A stretch of DNA of 52,037 nt from Acanthaster planci (taxonomy: Eukaryota; Echinodermata; Asteroidea; Valvatida; Acanthasteridae). The DNA is taken from positions 4,911 to 56,947 of the forward strand of contig NW_019091751.1 in assembly GCF_001949145.1 (NCBI RefSeq). The letters are read 5' to 3'. The notes beneath the pieces are model-generated. The model saw only the letters and a program-made list of their open reading frames with translations, was not told the origin of the DNA and searched no databases. The translations under genes were made by a program, and so were the position numbers. This document shows, in pieces, positions 1 to 10,649 of the stretch (position 1 is its first letter; each line of letters begins with the position of its first letter).

Positions 1-250
1 CCCAGACCTAAGGTAATGCGCGCTTCTGATTGGTTGCCGCGTGCATGTTTAATGCATGATTAAGACGTGCCTGAATTATTAATGACCCAGACTAAACACA
101 AGTCTACGCAGCTACCCTGTTTCGCCACAATTCTCTCCCTCATGTACTAAATCCGTTAACCGTTGCAGTTCAAAATTCCGGTAAGAAAAGGTTGATTCTA
201 GATTTCAGATATGTTAATTAATCAGTTCATTTGGAAAGACAAAATTAAAT

Positions 251-619
251 TTGAGGATTGGAATGAAGCCTTGTACTATTTTAAAAGAGGTGATTTTTAT
301 GATTTCTTTTGATTTAAAATCCGGATATCATCATGTCGAGATATTCCATGAACATGTTACATATTTAGGCTTTGCTTGGGAACTACAAGGTGTAACGAGA
401 TATTTTGCATTTAATGTATTGCCGTTTGGGTTAACAACGGCCCCTTATATTTTGACAAAGATTATCAGACCACTGGTAACTCACTGGAGGGAGAAAGGCA
501 TGTATATAGTAGTGTACGTGGATGATGGATGGGCCAGACAGGAGACGAAAGCCAAGTGCGAGGATACGTCTCAAACGGTTACAGCTGATTTAATAGCCGC
601 AGGGCTTGTTTCTAACTAG
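251..619 (+). pseudogene. DIRS reverse transcriptase fragment
   Basis: The ORF contains the RT fingers and palm: SFDLKSGYHHVEI, then FAFNVLPFGLTTAPY, then the catalytic motif YVDD at about residues 90-93. The upstream bases 170-290 continue the RT homology in another frame (WKDKIKFEDWNEALYYFK), so a frameshift falls near 280-295 and the methionine at 251 is not a true start. The ORF ends in a stop at 617-619 where the family normally reads on into the thumb. The product would copy the element RNA in an intact copy. This copy is a relic. Confidence 0.88.
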
Positions 620-680
620 GAGAAATCGGTGTGGTATCCGACACAACAGTTAGATTGGCTAGGATTGACGTGGAATTCCA

Positions 681-1761
681 TTGAGAGTTCACTTCAAGCA
701 AAGGAACGCAGTGTTACAGATGCTTTGCGTTCGATTAATAGCTTTAATTGATAAGTTGCCCAAACTAACGGCTAGAAGATTGGCGTCCATCACGGGAAAG
801 ATTGTATCCTTTTCTTGCGTCGTAGGAAATATTGCTAACCTCAAATCACGTTATCTACACATGGAGATAGCTAACAGAAAACATTGGAATTATGAATTTC
901 TATTACAACGCAACAGTAAAGCAATGGAAGAACTGGGTTTTTTTGGAGGAAAGAATTGTCCAACCTGAACAAACGTTTGTTTTTTTATTACTCCATTCCG
1001 CAAGTTCTGGTTTATACAGACGCAAGTCAGTCGGGGTGCGGTGCCTGGTCGTATGAAGCACAAAAATGGAATTTCAACAAAATTGGTCAGAGGTTGAGAG
1101 AGAGAGAAGAGTTCCAAATGGCATGAGTTAAAAGGGGCATCCCTTCCGATCAGAGCAGGTCGTGTCTATAGTTACCAAGGGTAGCATGGTTCCAGAGTTA
1201 CCGGAAATAAGTGTAGGTCTGTGGTATTTCTACTGCAACAATATTAAGCTAAAGGTTGAGTGGATCCCTTGTCAGGAAAATGTGGAACGGGATCGTCTAA
1301 GTAAGTTGGTGGATTTAGACGACTGGGGAGTCTCCCAAATATTTTTCGATTTCTTAGATGGGTTGTGGGGTCCACATACTGTAGGCAGGTTTGCTAACGA
1401 GCATAATATAAAATTACCTCATTTCAACTCGAAATACTGGAGCTTGAATTCATCTGAGGTTGATGCGTTTAGTGTTGATTGGAGTGTCGATAACAATTGG
1501 TTGGTAACGCCAATAGATTTAGTCTGTAGGGTTCTTCAGCATGTAAAAGCTTGCAGAGCTAGAGGAACACTTGTGGTACCTAAATGGCCATCTGCAGTCT
1601 TTTGGCCGTTACTTTTTTCCAGCTCGAGCCCTTACTGTGAAATAATTATTGACACGTTGAGATTTAGTGATTCTGAGAATATATTCGTCCAAGGAAAGAA
1701 CTCTGGGTGCATTTTTGGTACATGCAAATTGAGAGCTGCAGTGATTTGCATCAAGTTATAG
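681..1761 (+). pseudogene. DIRS RT thumb, RNase H and connection region, broken
   Basis: Pieces in shifting frames match the conserved part of DIRS pol after the RT. At 765-960 is the segment LTARRLASITGKIVSFS. At about 1005-1050 is the RNase H start, VLVYTDASQSGCGAWSYE, which carries the first catalytic Asp. At 1250-1350 is VEWIPCQENVERDRLSKLVD, followed by DDWGVSQIFFDFLDGLWGPH. The longest open piece is 1162-1761, which has no plausible start of its own. Several frame changes and a stop near 1125 show decay. Confidence 0.8.
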
Positions 1762-2439
1762 GGATAGTGTCATCGATAAGAATTTCACTCTCAGACACAA
1801 GCATAAAATGGTCGATTCATCAAGAAATTTTTGAATTCTTGTATTTTCCCCTCTACATGTATCGTGGATACGGGATCAGCACGATTGTTGTGCTATGTGG
1901 CCACGTGGCTGTCGAGAGTAATAATTCCGCTTGGTAGCTCTCGCCAAGATCTCCAGAAGTTATATGATTCGTAACTGCAGTGCATGGTTGTACAACTTAC
2001 GGCCCCGTGGCTTATAAGAATACTCATTTTGTCTGGTACAGAGCCATTATTAAAGTTGTCCGACATTCACCTGTAGGTTTAAAAAACAAACCTGAATTGA
2101 TCAAGGAATTATAAACGTTGGCTCACATACTGGCGCTGGCCTGAGAGATTCATAATCTTCGTCGCTTGACCGGTTATCTTACCTAGCATATGTCCTGACT
2201 TTTGTCTTTCAGAATTGACAAGCGTGCATATACATTACAAGAAGTGTTAAAAGCTTCAAGAGCATCTCGAACGACCGACAAATACTACAGATGTTTCGCC
2301 GATTAGCAAGCTTGATGTAAGGCACACTACGTTACAGCGATGCCAACCAACTCAGAAGACTTGGCCATTTTTTTGTAGAGTTTATACTGAATGACAATAC
2401 GCCATTTTTCTAAAATTCAGGGAGTTTTTTACAGTGTCA

Positions 2440-3185
2440 AATGGCATCATGAGTGCAGTCTGTCAGTAACAGATAATCCTTGTGATAAGAAGTTCCTACG
2501 CTTGACTTTTGAAGGGATTAAGCGTATCACCGCGAGGCCAATTTCCAAGTAAGAACCAATTACTGCTGATATTCTTAAGCAAATTGTGGTCAGATTCGGG
2601 CTTGCAGATAATCTTATGCTTGTCCATCTCTGTTCAATTTGCCTACTTTCCTTTGCTGGCTTTCTAAGAAATAATGAGCTCATTAACATTCGAGAATGTA
2701 ATATGGATATGTTGATATACATTCGTCATTTGTCGGAATATTTTTGACCAAAAGTAAGACCGATCAATATAGGGACGGTTCTTGGATTTATATTGCCAAG
2801 ACTGACACCATTACGTGCCCTGTTGCGATGTTGCTAAAATATTTACACCTGGCTAAAACCTACACCTACAGTTTTCACGGAACAATTCTTATTTCGACCA
2901 GTTGTGTATTGTAAATCATCTCAGAGTTACAATCTAAGGAAAGGTCATCTTTCTTACTTCAGATGTAGAGTCTTTAAGAATGCCTTGAAGGAGATCGGGG
3001 CTGATCCGACAAGCTTCGGTCTACACAGCCTTCGTGCTGGCGGTGCGACTGCGGCTGCTTCCGCTGGTGTCCCAGACAGATTATTTAAGAAGCACGGCAG
3101 GTGGCAATCCAACAAATCCAAAGATGGGTACGTGCAAGAGTCGCTCGAAAATCAACTTAAGGTGTCTCAGAATTTAGGCTTGTAA
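2440..3185 (+). pseudogene. DIRS tyrosine recombinase, broken
   Basis: The C-terminal half is open from 2904 to 3185. It contains FGLHSLRAGGATAAA and HGRWQSNKSKDGY, the H-x-x-R box and the nucleophilic Tyr of tyrosine recombinases. The N-terminal part of the catalytic core can be followed in other frames from 2640 to 2830 (for example RNNELINIREC). Stops and frameshifts separate the parts. In an intact element this enzyme would integrate the circular DNA copy. The catalytic tail looks well preserved although the element is dead. Confidence 0.85.
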
Positions 3186-3190
3186 TTATA

Positions 3191-3790
3191 GTAGTCTGAT
3201 CTTTCAAATGACGCGTATATGAAGCAGTCGTTTGAAATCAATTAATGTATCTTTACAATTATCTCAGTATTATGGTAGTCTGATCTGCCCAAAGACTTGT
3301 ATACGGAAGAGTCGTATGAATAAATACTGTAGGGCCTATATATCCGCCAGCGTTTCTTCAGCTTTGCAAAAACTAATTGTCGGGTGATAGATACTCTGTA
3401 TTGGTTGTGCTCGAAGAATGCGCCGAGTTGTGCCTCAGTTGCCTCCTCAATAAACGAAAGTGCAAGTTGATTAAATATGTCTACCCCTCCCCGTTCTTTG
3501 TTACTTGATTTGGCGGAGCTGTTGCTATCCGCCTATAGGCCTATAGCTCGTAGCCGAAGAACGATGTTACCCAAGTTTTGTGCATTATTAGCATGTTCTT
3601 TCTTCACAGGTTGGGAGGAGATAGGGGGGAGGCGATGGCGCGATAGAAAATAATTTATTCGCGGTTGAGTTGCGAATTAGAGAACAATGGTTCGCAGAAA
3701 ACACGTTTAAGCATTGGTTTCTATACGTCTGCAACCCCCCCCCAACGGAAATGGTGGTAACTTACAGGTTCATGACCCCATTCACGGCCC
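3191..3790. other. no gene recognised
   Basis: Sequence downstream of the recombinase. It may hold the DIRS terminal repeats, since GTAGTCTGATCT occurs twice (about 3190 and 3274). It also contains a run of nine C near 3729. No coding signal was seen. Confidence 0.4.
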
Positions 3791-3799
3791 ATTGAGGAC

Positions 3800-4165
3800 A
3801 GAAGAGCAGATCGCCACTTTTCGGCCACCTATGTTGTAAAATCTGCTTCTCTGATATCACAAAAGCAGAAAAGTTGAATTCACGGTTGTCGTCAAAACGT
3901 TCAATCCACTTTCCTGCTTGTTTGATAGGTAAAAAGCAGACGGCAACTTTTCGGCCGCCATCAAAAAGAGGAAAGTAAAACTACTTTTGTAGGAGCAGGA
4001 AAGTGGGAAATGCATTAGGCCTACAATAAAATATAATTCTGCTTTTGAGGTAGCAGAAAAGTGGAAAAGTAAAAAAATGCATGTTACAAAGAGGCAAAAT
4101 CAGCTTTTCTACTATTCTGATAGCAGAAAAGCAGATGGACACTTTTCGTCCTCCATAATTGGTGA
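3800..4165. repeat. cluster of AGCAGAAAAGT / CACTTTTCGGCC motifs
   Basis: A short motif recurs on both strands: AGCAGAAAAGT, GCAGAAAAG and GCTTTT on one strand, and CACTTTTCGGCC, CAACTTTTCGGCC and ACACTTTTCGTCC on the other. About ten partial copies lie within 365 bases at irregular spacing. Such subterminal motif clusters are typical transposase-binding arrays of DNA transposons. No transposase is present here, so a non-autonomous element is likely. Confidence 0.5.
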
Positions 4166-4174
4166 CTCAATAAT

Positions 4175-4350
4175 GGAGAGGCAGTGTTGTAGTTGTACTC
4201 GGTACTGCATGGTACTCGAGTACTACTCGAGTACCGTTTTCAGAGTACTCCTGTCTTACTTGTACTCAAATTTTCAAGTACTCATACTCGAACAACAGTT
4301 CTTGTACTCGGGCTACAAAGACTCGGAATTGAACTGTACTTGAGCATCGA
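4175..4350. repeat. GTACTCGAGTAC palindromic cluster, hAT-like end
   Basis: The stretch begins near CAGTGTTGTAGTTGTACTCG and carries many copies of GTACTCG, CGAGTAC and the palindrome ACTCGAGT. CAGTG-type termini followed by dense subterminal palindromes are common in hAT-family non-autonomous elements. The matching other end was not found. Confidence 0.45.
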
Positions 4351-4394
4351 GGCACTCGTACTTACGAAGCGTATAAGGGCCACTTTCAATTTTT

Positions 4395-4465
4395 TTCGAG
4401 TTACCATCTCGCTGCGGCGAGTAACTGTCTCGCCGCGTTGAATGTGTATCTCGCCGCAGCGAGAA
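4395..4465. repeat. CTCGCCGC inverted-repeat cluster
   Basis: Three GC-rich palindromic units occur in AT-rich DNA: CTCGCTGCGGCGAG, CTCGCCGCG and CTCGCCGCAGCGAG. A related unit (CTGCGGCGAG with CCTCGCCACGG) recurs at about 5690-5735. They could be the two ends of a ~1.3 kb non-autonomous DNA element covering 4395-5735. That pairing is inference. Confidence 0.4.
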
Positions 4466-5743
4466 TGAAGTGAAACTGGGTTTCAGATTACTTGAAACAA
4501 AGCTTGATTCAACCAAGCTTGATTTCCAATGGGGTATGAATTTTCAATGGGGTATGTATTTCCATATCCGCAAGTGGAGTATACTACTTTGACTCCCTGG
4601 TAGACTGTCTTTTGAAAGGATTACGGTGCCTTTTCATATATTTTAAATAATCTTATTCACATAAGCGCCGCAAGGGGGCCCTGAAAATATCGGGAAAAAA
4701 ACAGCCAAAAAAATAAAAATTAGACATCAAATAGAACATAATTATTTGCTTGAGAAAAAAATCGAACCTCTTCTAGCAGTTAAATGTTATTGTTTTGACT
4801 AGACGGTTTGCCCTCCCCCCTTAAAAAAATCTGGCGACGCCCGTGCATATTTTAAGCCAACATGTGTTGCCATTTTGGACCAAACCGTGATGCTGATATC
4901 ATTCTAACATTACAATCTGCTATGGTTTAGGAGATTTCAGCAGGCAAAGGAAAATGAAGTGAAGGTGAAAGGAAAACTAACACACACTTTTTCATCAACT
5001 AGATTGAAATCCCCAGGCTCTTTGACCTTACACCCAATCGTTCATATGTCACAAACCATCCATACAGCGCAGGGCGCTAGGAAGGGCAAATACATAACGT
5101 ATTTAACGTATTTTTTTGTCAAGAACTTATTGAATGGAGTCTATATTAACACCTGAACACGGGCCGACTCTTCCGGCTCCGTGCGCATGACACGTGTGCA
5201 CATACTATATTGGTTTGAGCGTCCAGAGCTGTGAGGTATTTCATGCGTTTGTAAAAGTACTGTTTTTAATCTACCATTTTAAGTATAGAGATTACTATAG
5301 ATTAATAAAATGGAAACTCACACCACAAAATAAGATTTCATTGTCTTTGTGTTGGAAAACAAGCTTTGTTGAAGTGTAACATCCATTAATTACCTTTTTA
5401 ATTATACTTTTTAAACCCTACTTACAAAATATAAAAAATATAAATTTGTCATGTTTGTGTTTTGATAGCAAATACTGTTTGTATTTTATGTTTCTTAATC
5501 ATTTTTGTTAATATTTTATGTGGTTTTGTTTAACGTGCTTTTTTTTCATTTTTACAGGAAGAGTGTTTTTTTATTTCTTTTAAATCAAATTAATTAATAA
5601 ATTGTTTTAATGCAGGGCCCTAATGAAAATCAGCTTTGGCCGTTTAGGCTACCTGGGCAAATAAATAAACAAATAAATAAAAACTGTTACCTCGCCACGG
5701 CGTAAGTCACTGCTAAGAGTCTGCGGCGAGTTAGCAGAGAACA
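4466..5743. other. AT-rich stretch without a gene
   Basis: Strongly AT-rich sequence, especially 5380-5620. The open frames at 4959-5156 and 5194-5379 show no family motif and look like chance. Confidence 0.4.
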
Positions 5744-6325
5744 AAGAGGAACGGTCTAATGCGGTGGTCTTGTATGCAGATGAACAGTTACACATTACAC
5801 TTTCAGGAAGTGTTTAGGTAGAAGCCAAAATGAAAAAGAGACCAAATATTTTGAGGATTTTGCAATTTATCAGGAAATAAACTTAAAACAATAATTGTTT
5901 TCACTAAAGATTCTAATATTTAATCTAACCTTTGCTGACAAGAACAGCGTCAATGCAGGTCAACTCGACTGAACCTAGAACCCATCGACTGCAGGTAGGT
6001 AAATCTCTGCAACGTTGTACAATCTGGTTTTCATGTAAGTGCAGGGAGTGAAAACAAACGTGCATGAACAAGGAGACCTAGGAACGATAATACCGAAAGT
6101 GAAAGGTCGTTAATAGAATTAGTTTTTGCCCTTCTCCAGATGACTTTTCCAAAATAATACTTGAGGAGCACAAATGGAAATTTCGACATCAGTGTTTCTT
6201 TTGGGTGGTTTAAGTTAAAAAATCATTCTTCCCAAAATTATTGAACATTATAGGACAGTCCCATTGAAAACCCCCATAGGAGGACCGCGCGAGGGTCTCG
6301 GAAGGTTGCTGCGCGACCTTCAGGG
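5744..6325 (+). repeat. dispersed ~570 bp repeat, copy A
   Basis: This stretch aligns along its whole length, in the same orientation, with 43498-44050. Shared blocks in order include GCAGATGAACA, AACCTTTGCTGACAA, AGGTAGGTAAATCT, AAAACAAACGTGCATG, AAGGAGACCT, AAAGGTCGTT, AATTATTGAAC and GGACCGCGC. No ORF of note lies in either copy and I do not recognise the family. Collinear copies 38 kb apart indicate a non-autonomous transposable element. Confidence 0.75.
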
Positions 6326-7501
6326 ATGCACCGCAGCAAATAAATTCCCATATACAGCACTGACAAATCCCCATACTTCACAAATATTCTAAAAATACAA
6401 CTCTCGCAGGTGTTCAGGCTGTACAGAAAAATGATGTTCGATATGTCCTCTTTCATTTTACTTTCAGTTTTAGTCGATTGACCAATGAATTTTTGAGAAA
6501 TTCTCACCCAAAGCAGACCACCCCTAAAATTAAGAAAACTTCAATACCCAGAAAAGTAGCCATTTTGGAAATGCACCCCTCTGCAAAATGGCCCAAATAG
6601 TGCCACTTTCGGACCCGATTGCATCCAAATTGCTCACAATTGGAAGCCCTTGATCCGGCCCAGATGTTCAGTGTCATTTCTTCAATTCCCCAGTTCCTTG
6701 GCTCTCAGAACCCTCAAATAAAGAATATTTTGAGTGTATAACTTTTGTTTATGAGTTCAGCGGACATATTTCTGGTCCATATACGTGGGTGCACCCTCGG
6801 GCTCTTCCACCTAGAGCAGAAGCACCCCCTCATTCGGGTTGAAAAGAGCCATGTTGGTTGGGAGTGTTTTGCTGGTAGCGATGCGACCGTGACGCGTATT
6901 GCTTAGTCGTTCGTGAACCAGTGAAGTTCAGTTCTGACCAAAGGATCCTCCATTTCCAAGAAATCTGCGCCCTCCTTGGTTTTGCTCGAGGCTCGTTGAT
7001 GTGAGTGATCTAATGTGGAAAACTAATGCAATCAATAACAGGTTCATAAGAGTTTGTGCCAAGTTTCATCTTTGGTTATTTCACAATTAACAGGTTATAT
7101 TTTGTCAGTCCGCTCAGAGACCGCCATAATGTTCATCCTTGGCGGGTTTACGGTACTCAATCCCCCCCTGCCAAGTCTACTGCAGTGCAGACCGGATCAG
7201 TTCCCTGCTAAATTATTACGCACAAGAATTTCCGTATGAGCTATGTTTTCCATCGTGTGACATTCTTAATACTAATAGCCTATTTCGAAATCGAAACCTC
7301 CAAATACATCGACAAAGTAAGACCATTGTCAATCACATCTATCTTTGCAAATATTGCTGAAGGCTTAATTACGGATTGGGTTCTTAAAGACCAATCACAT
7401 TGGTAGTGCACAACTTCAATGTTATGAAATTTAGTTATATTTATAACAATCTAGTTAGGTAAAAACTAAATAAAGATTGCTTCTGACGTCAAAAGCACGA
7501 G
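6326..7501. other. no gene recognised
   Basis: Mixed-composition sequence with short chance ORFs. I see no splice-flanked coding segment, RNA gene or clear repeat. Confidence 0.35.
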
Positions 7502-7563
7502 TTGAATTCATCATATAAATTATGTGGTGGTTTTAGTCCTATAGGTTTCGCAATGGCCAAAAC

Positions 7564-7773
7564 ATGGAAACCGAAGACATTTTGCAAGAATTGTTGGCCG
7601 ATAGCGACTCAACCATGTCATCCTCCGATGCCAGCGATGCCAGCGATGCCAGTGGTATGGACGACGGTGAAGATGATTTCTCGGCAGCAGCAAAGCCCGA
7701 TTATCGGCGTGGGTGGAGCAAAGCTGGACCTTCATGGCGGAAACATGGGACAAAACAGCACCCGAACTGGTGA
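7564..7773 (+). CDS. unrecognised acidic ORF, possibly the start of a broken gene
   Basis: A 69-codon ORF begins METEDILQELLADSD. It has a Ser/Asp-rich tract with a triple SDA repeat and DDGEDDF, then a basic Trp-containing part (RRGWSKAGPSWRKH). Codon structure and composition look like the N-terminus of a real protein. The sequence continues coding-like in the next frame after about 7725 (ETWDKTAPELVSSLMK), so a frameshift probably broke it. Acidic N-termini of this kind occur in some DNA transposases, but no catalytic domain follows. The family is unknown to me. Confidence 0.3.
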   Translation: METEDILQELLADSDSTMSSSDASDASDASGMDDGEDDFSAAAKPDYRRGWSKAGPSWRKHGTKQHPNW

Positions 7774-7859
7774 GCAGTCTGATGAAGATGTTGTCCGTTT
7801 CCAGAATTTCCGACCTCAGTGTTCGAAGCAATGCATAGTGAGCTTCTGGTGCAGTTCAT

Positions 7860-8744
7860 GGATGTCGGAAATCCCCCCAAAGAACCCCCCCTTATAACCC
7901 CCCCCCAAGAAACCAGTTATTAATCACTAGGAGTACCTTTTTGACGTTTGCAAAGCATTATGGGTTTTGGATGATAAGAAGGAGCCCAGCCCTATGGGAG
8001 AAGTGTACCTGCAAAACGTCAATTTATTTCCATTTTGTTCCAGACTCCAATTCATGCCATCCTCCTCTAACAGCGTTGCATTATTGATTTGGGATGCAGA
8101 TATTCATAAACTTCACAGTTAGCAGAAAAGACAAGTTTGGAAAATCCTTCCAACCACACAAGTTTTTGTCATGGACTATGCTTTGACTAAGTATGTGAAT
8201 ATTAATGCTGCAGTACTGTCAAATTGAAATCATGACTTGTAGCTCATTCATCCGGCGTTGACCAGTCACGTTTAATTTCAGCCTGTATAGTGACTGGTAT
8301 GCTAACAAATACAATTAAGGGTGATTTCGTCTTCATACTAACATGTTAAAAATAGTTGATTTTTGAAAACTGTTTCTTGTATAATACGCATCTAATGATC
8401 AGCCAGAATAATCCGGGTGATTGTCAGGCAGCAGTAGGTACTACCGTAATGCCATACATGTTCCTTAGCAACCTAATGGGTTTTCCTTGTTTCTCTCACG
8501 GGCCACACTGGGGCATCACATTCTGAAGAATGGCTAGACTTCCAGTTATTTTTCTCGCAAGTAGTGTTAGAGCTACTGGTCACTGAAAACCAATCGCTAC
8601 GCTGAGCAGGCTGAGCATTCTCGCGGTGGAACTGAACTCCTATAATGACAATTTTTTTAGAAATGCGAAGAGAAGGTGCCACGTTAGTCACGATATGGGT
8701 AAACATGGCCAATTCAATAACCATTTTACGTCAAAGCAATGTGA
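7860..8744. other. C-rich tracts then unassigned sequence
   Basis: Three runs of six or more C lie between 7870 and 7905. The rest has no recognised gene. Its distal part may include the decayed upstream RT of the LINE that becomes readable from about 8745. Confidence 0.35.
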
Positions 8745-9610
8745 TTGATCTCCAAGGAAATCAGTAATGAGGTTGACCTCCATCAATTTGGCATGGTTAA
8801 ACATCATCTGGTCATCCTGGTTCGTCATCTTCTTCATGGTGCGGCGAAAACTCGCAACCTCGGGAAGATGGTCCCAACGGATTTTTTGATCTTGTTGATC
8901 ATACAATACTTATCAAGAAGATGACTGCAATGGGGGTCCGTGGGGCCGTTGTCCTGTGGATTTTTTATTTTCTTCATGACAGAAAGCAGTGTGTTTGTTA
9001 TAACTATGTGCTGTCTGACTATGGTTATCTCAAAGGGGGATGAAGGCACAAACTATACTGATCAGTGACGCTGCACAAGATTCTCACTCAGTTATACAGG
9101 GAGTATGTGGATGTCATAAGCATATCCGGAGAGTCTTACATTCACGCACCAAATAAATGGTGTGACTGCAAAGCTTAATTTTACACTGAGTGTCAGGCCA
9201 TTTGAGTGTGCTTTAGTAAATCTGTCCCCTGCGAGCCAGGAGACGGCAAACGCCGCAGCTTAAGTGAACTTGTGCTTGAAAACAACGTTTTCTGGCATAC
9301 ATGCAAACTTTACTACCCGTCAGAGAGTTGACATTAAGCAGGTTCAAAAGAGAGTTTGTGAAATTGTTTTGAACACTCTTATTGTCATAACGATGCCCTC
9401 ACAACTCTTGGTCATGAAACAGTCGTCAGTAGGAGGGAAAACCATTGTCTCAACTTGATGAAAAAGATTCCGTGTAACTTTCGTACTAAGTCACCCTTTC
9501 CTCCCTCCGGATTCGAAAGCCATAGGACACACCTACAAAATGGCAACAGTAGCTCTGTCTTCCGGATGGAAACTAGTTGTTTAAGAAATAGTCCCATTCC
9601 ATTAATTTAT
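8745..9610 (+). mobile_element. non-LTR retrotransposon (LINE) ORF2 fragment, broken
   Basis: Reading the plus strand with frame changes gives RT pieces in the right order. EVDLHQFGMVKHHLV lies near 8768-8815. FDLVDHTILIKKM follows near 8888-8925, then MGVRGAVVLW and FLHDRKQCVCYNYVLSDYG near 8928-9030. These are the palm region of non-LTR RTs around the first catalytic Asp. The YVDD-type box region is deleted or destroyed. At 9330-9600 the typical C-terminal tail appears: IKQVQKRVCEIVL, then DALTTLGHETV and SRRENHCLNLMKK, then LRNSPIPL. Several frameshifts make it dead. Open frames on the minus strand here are shadows. Confidence 0.82.
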
Positions 9611-10076
9611 TAACTTATCTTTTCAATTGTTAAGTTTTCTGAGTTATCATTTTACAAATACCTGCAATTATGCGGTTTTATGGTACAGCGGATGTCCTTT
9701 TTAGTTTTTCCTTGGTTACATTTGTATTTGCATTCATTTGTATGTGTAGTCTTTCTTCGTGCGTCGTTTGGTGCTTAAACTAGTCTCCTCCTGCTCCTCG
9801 CTCTTGAACGACCATCCATTTCGCCGCGGGTGCCTTGATCAAAGGCTACTTCATATTTTATTTAGTCGCTTACACATTAAGAATCATTTTCATTCCAAAT
9901 GCTGGTGTACGTGACTTTCGACTAAAAACAAAGCTTGTTTTACTGGACCTGTATAGCAGTGTTGTGCGGTGTGCTTCTTTTTGAGGTGTAATCTTTTCAC
10001 AAAAATGTCTTCTCTGTTTGACATCTAGTATAAAGTTAATTAAGGTTAACTTGTCGTACTAAGATAATCATTTCAA

Positions 10077-10439
10077 ATGCGCCTAAATGGCGGAGGTTAT
10101 AAAGTGCAACAATGCTACAAATTTACAATGGATGCATGTTTCGAAAAAAAGCCTCTGCAAGGCCTTTTAAAAATCAAGTGTAAGCCCACAAACTTCGTTA
10201 AATTTATCAAGATTAATGAAGGCGAAAAGTCCTTTAAGAATAAATTTTGCATTACAGTAAAAACCAACGCCCATTTTGAACGCGTCTTTGCGTTAATTAC
10301 AAACGTGTACGGTGAAGGTAACCACCCGATACACGTCTTTATGTTTCCTTTTTTTAACACTCAAACATGTCTTTTGTCTAAATTTATAACTTCCTCGATA
10401 CACCATAACGTGTTTACCTTTACCACAACGATTTCATAA
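10077..10439 (+). CDS. unrecognised 120-codon ORF
   Basis: An open frame of 120 codons lies between the LINE relic and the 3' end of the sulfotransferase gene. It reads as Lys/Phe/Asn-rich with no motif I recognise and no signal peptide or clear membrane segment. An 81-codon frame overlaps it on the other strand. Its length is above chance for this AT-rich DNA but not decisive. It may be part of a transposon or of the SULT 3' flank. Confidence 0.15.
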   Translation: MRLNGGGYKVQQCYKFTMDACFEKKPLQGLLKIKCKPTNFVKFIKINEGEKSFKNKFCITVKTNAHFERVFALITNVYGEGNHPIHVFMFPFFNTQTCLLSKFITSSIHHNVFTFTTTIS

Positions 10440-10536
10440 AGTGTTACCGGAGAAACGTTGAAAAGGCGTAAAAACATTAACACTTGGTGGGTCGGCAGAG
10501 CGTAGGCCTGGAATTATGCAATTTCGAATATAGAAA

Positions 10537-10649
10537 TCATAGCTCAAATTCGAAGTCGAGGCCAGATCCCTTCATCTTTTCTGCGTAAATCATGTCAAAG
10601 AGGGCACTCTGCTCGAGAGTGAAGACTTCCTTCCAACTCCCAACTTTAC
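10537..10649 (-). CDS. SULT coding exon 6 and stop
   Basis: The acceptor CCAACAG is followed by KVGSWKEVFTLEQSALFD and the family-typical ending EKMKGSGLDFEFEL with a stop at 10537-10539. A (TA)n run lies directly upstream in intron 5 (about 10670-10686) and is close to the branch-point region. Confidence 0.93.

Larger units (their letters stand above)
150..3190 (+). mobile_element. DIRS-like tyrosine-recombinase retrotransposon, decayed
   Basis: The domains run in the order expected for the DIRS/Ngaro group: reverse transcriptase (about 180-700), an RT-to-RNase H connection (700-960), RNase H (about 1000-1340), a C-terminal extension (1200-1750) and a tyrosine recombinase (about 2440-3185). 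The reading frame is broken by several frameshifts and stops, for example near 280, 620 and 750, between 1120 and 1160, and repeatedly from 1750 to 2900. The copy is therefore not autonomous. No gag ORF is visible upstream, so the 5' part lies outside the window or is lost. DIRS elements integrate with a tyrosine recombinase instead of a DDE integrase. No inverted terminal repeats were identified. Confidence 0.88.
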
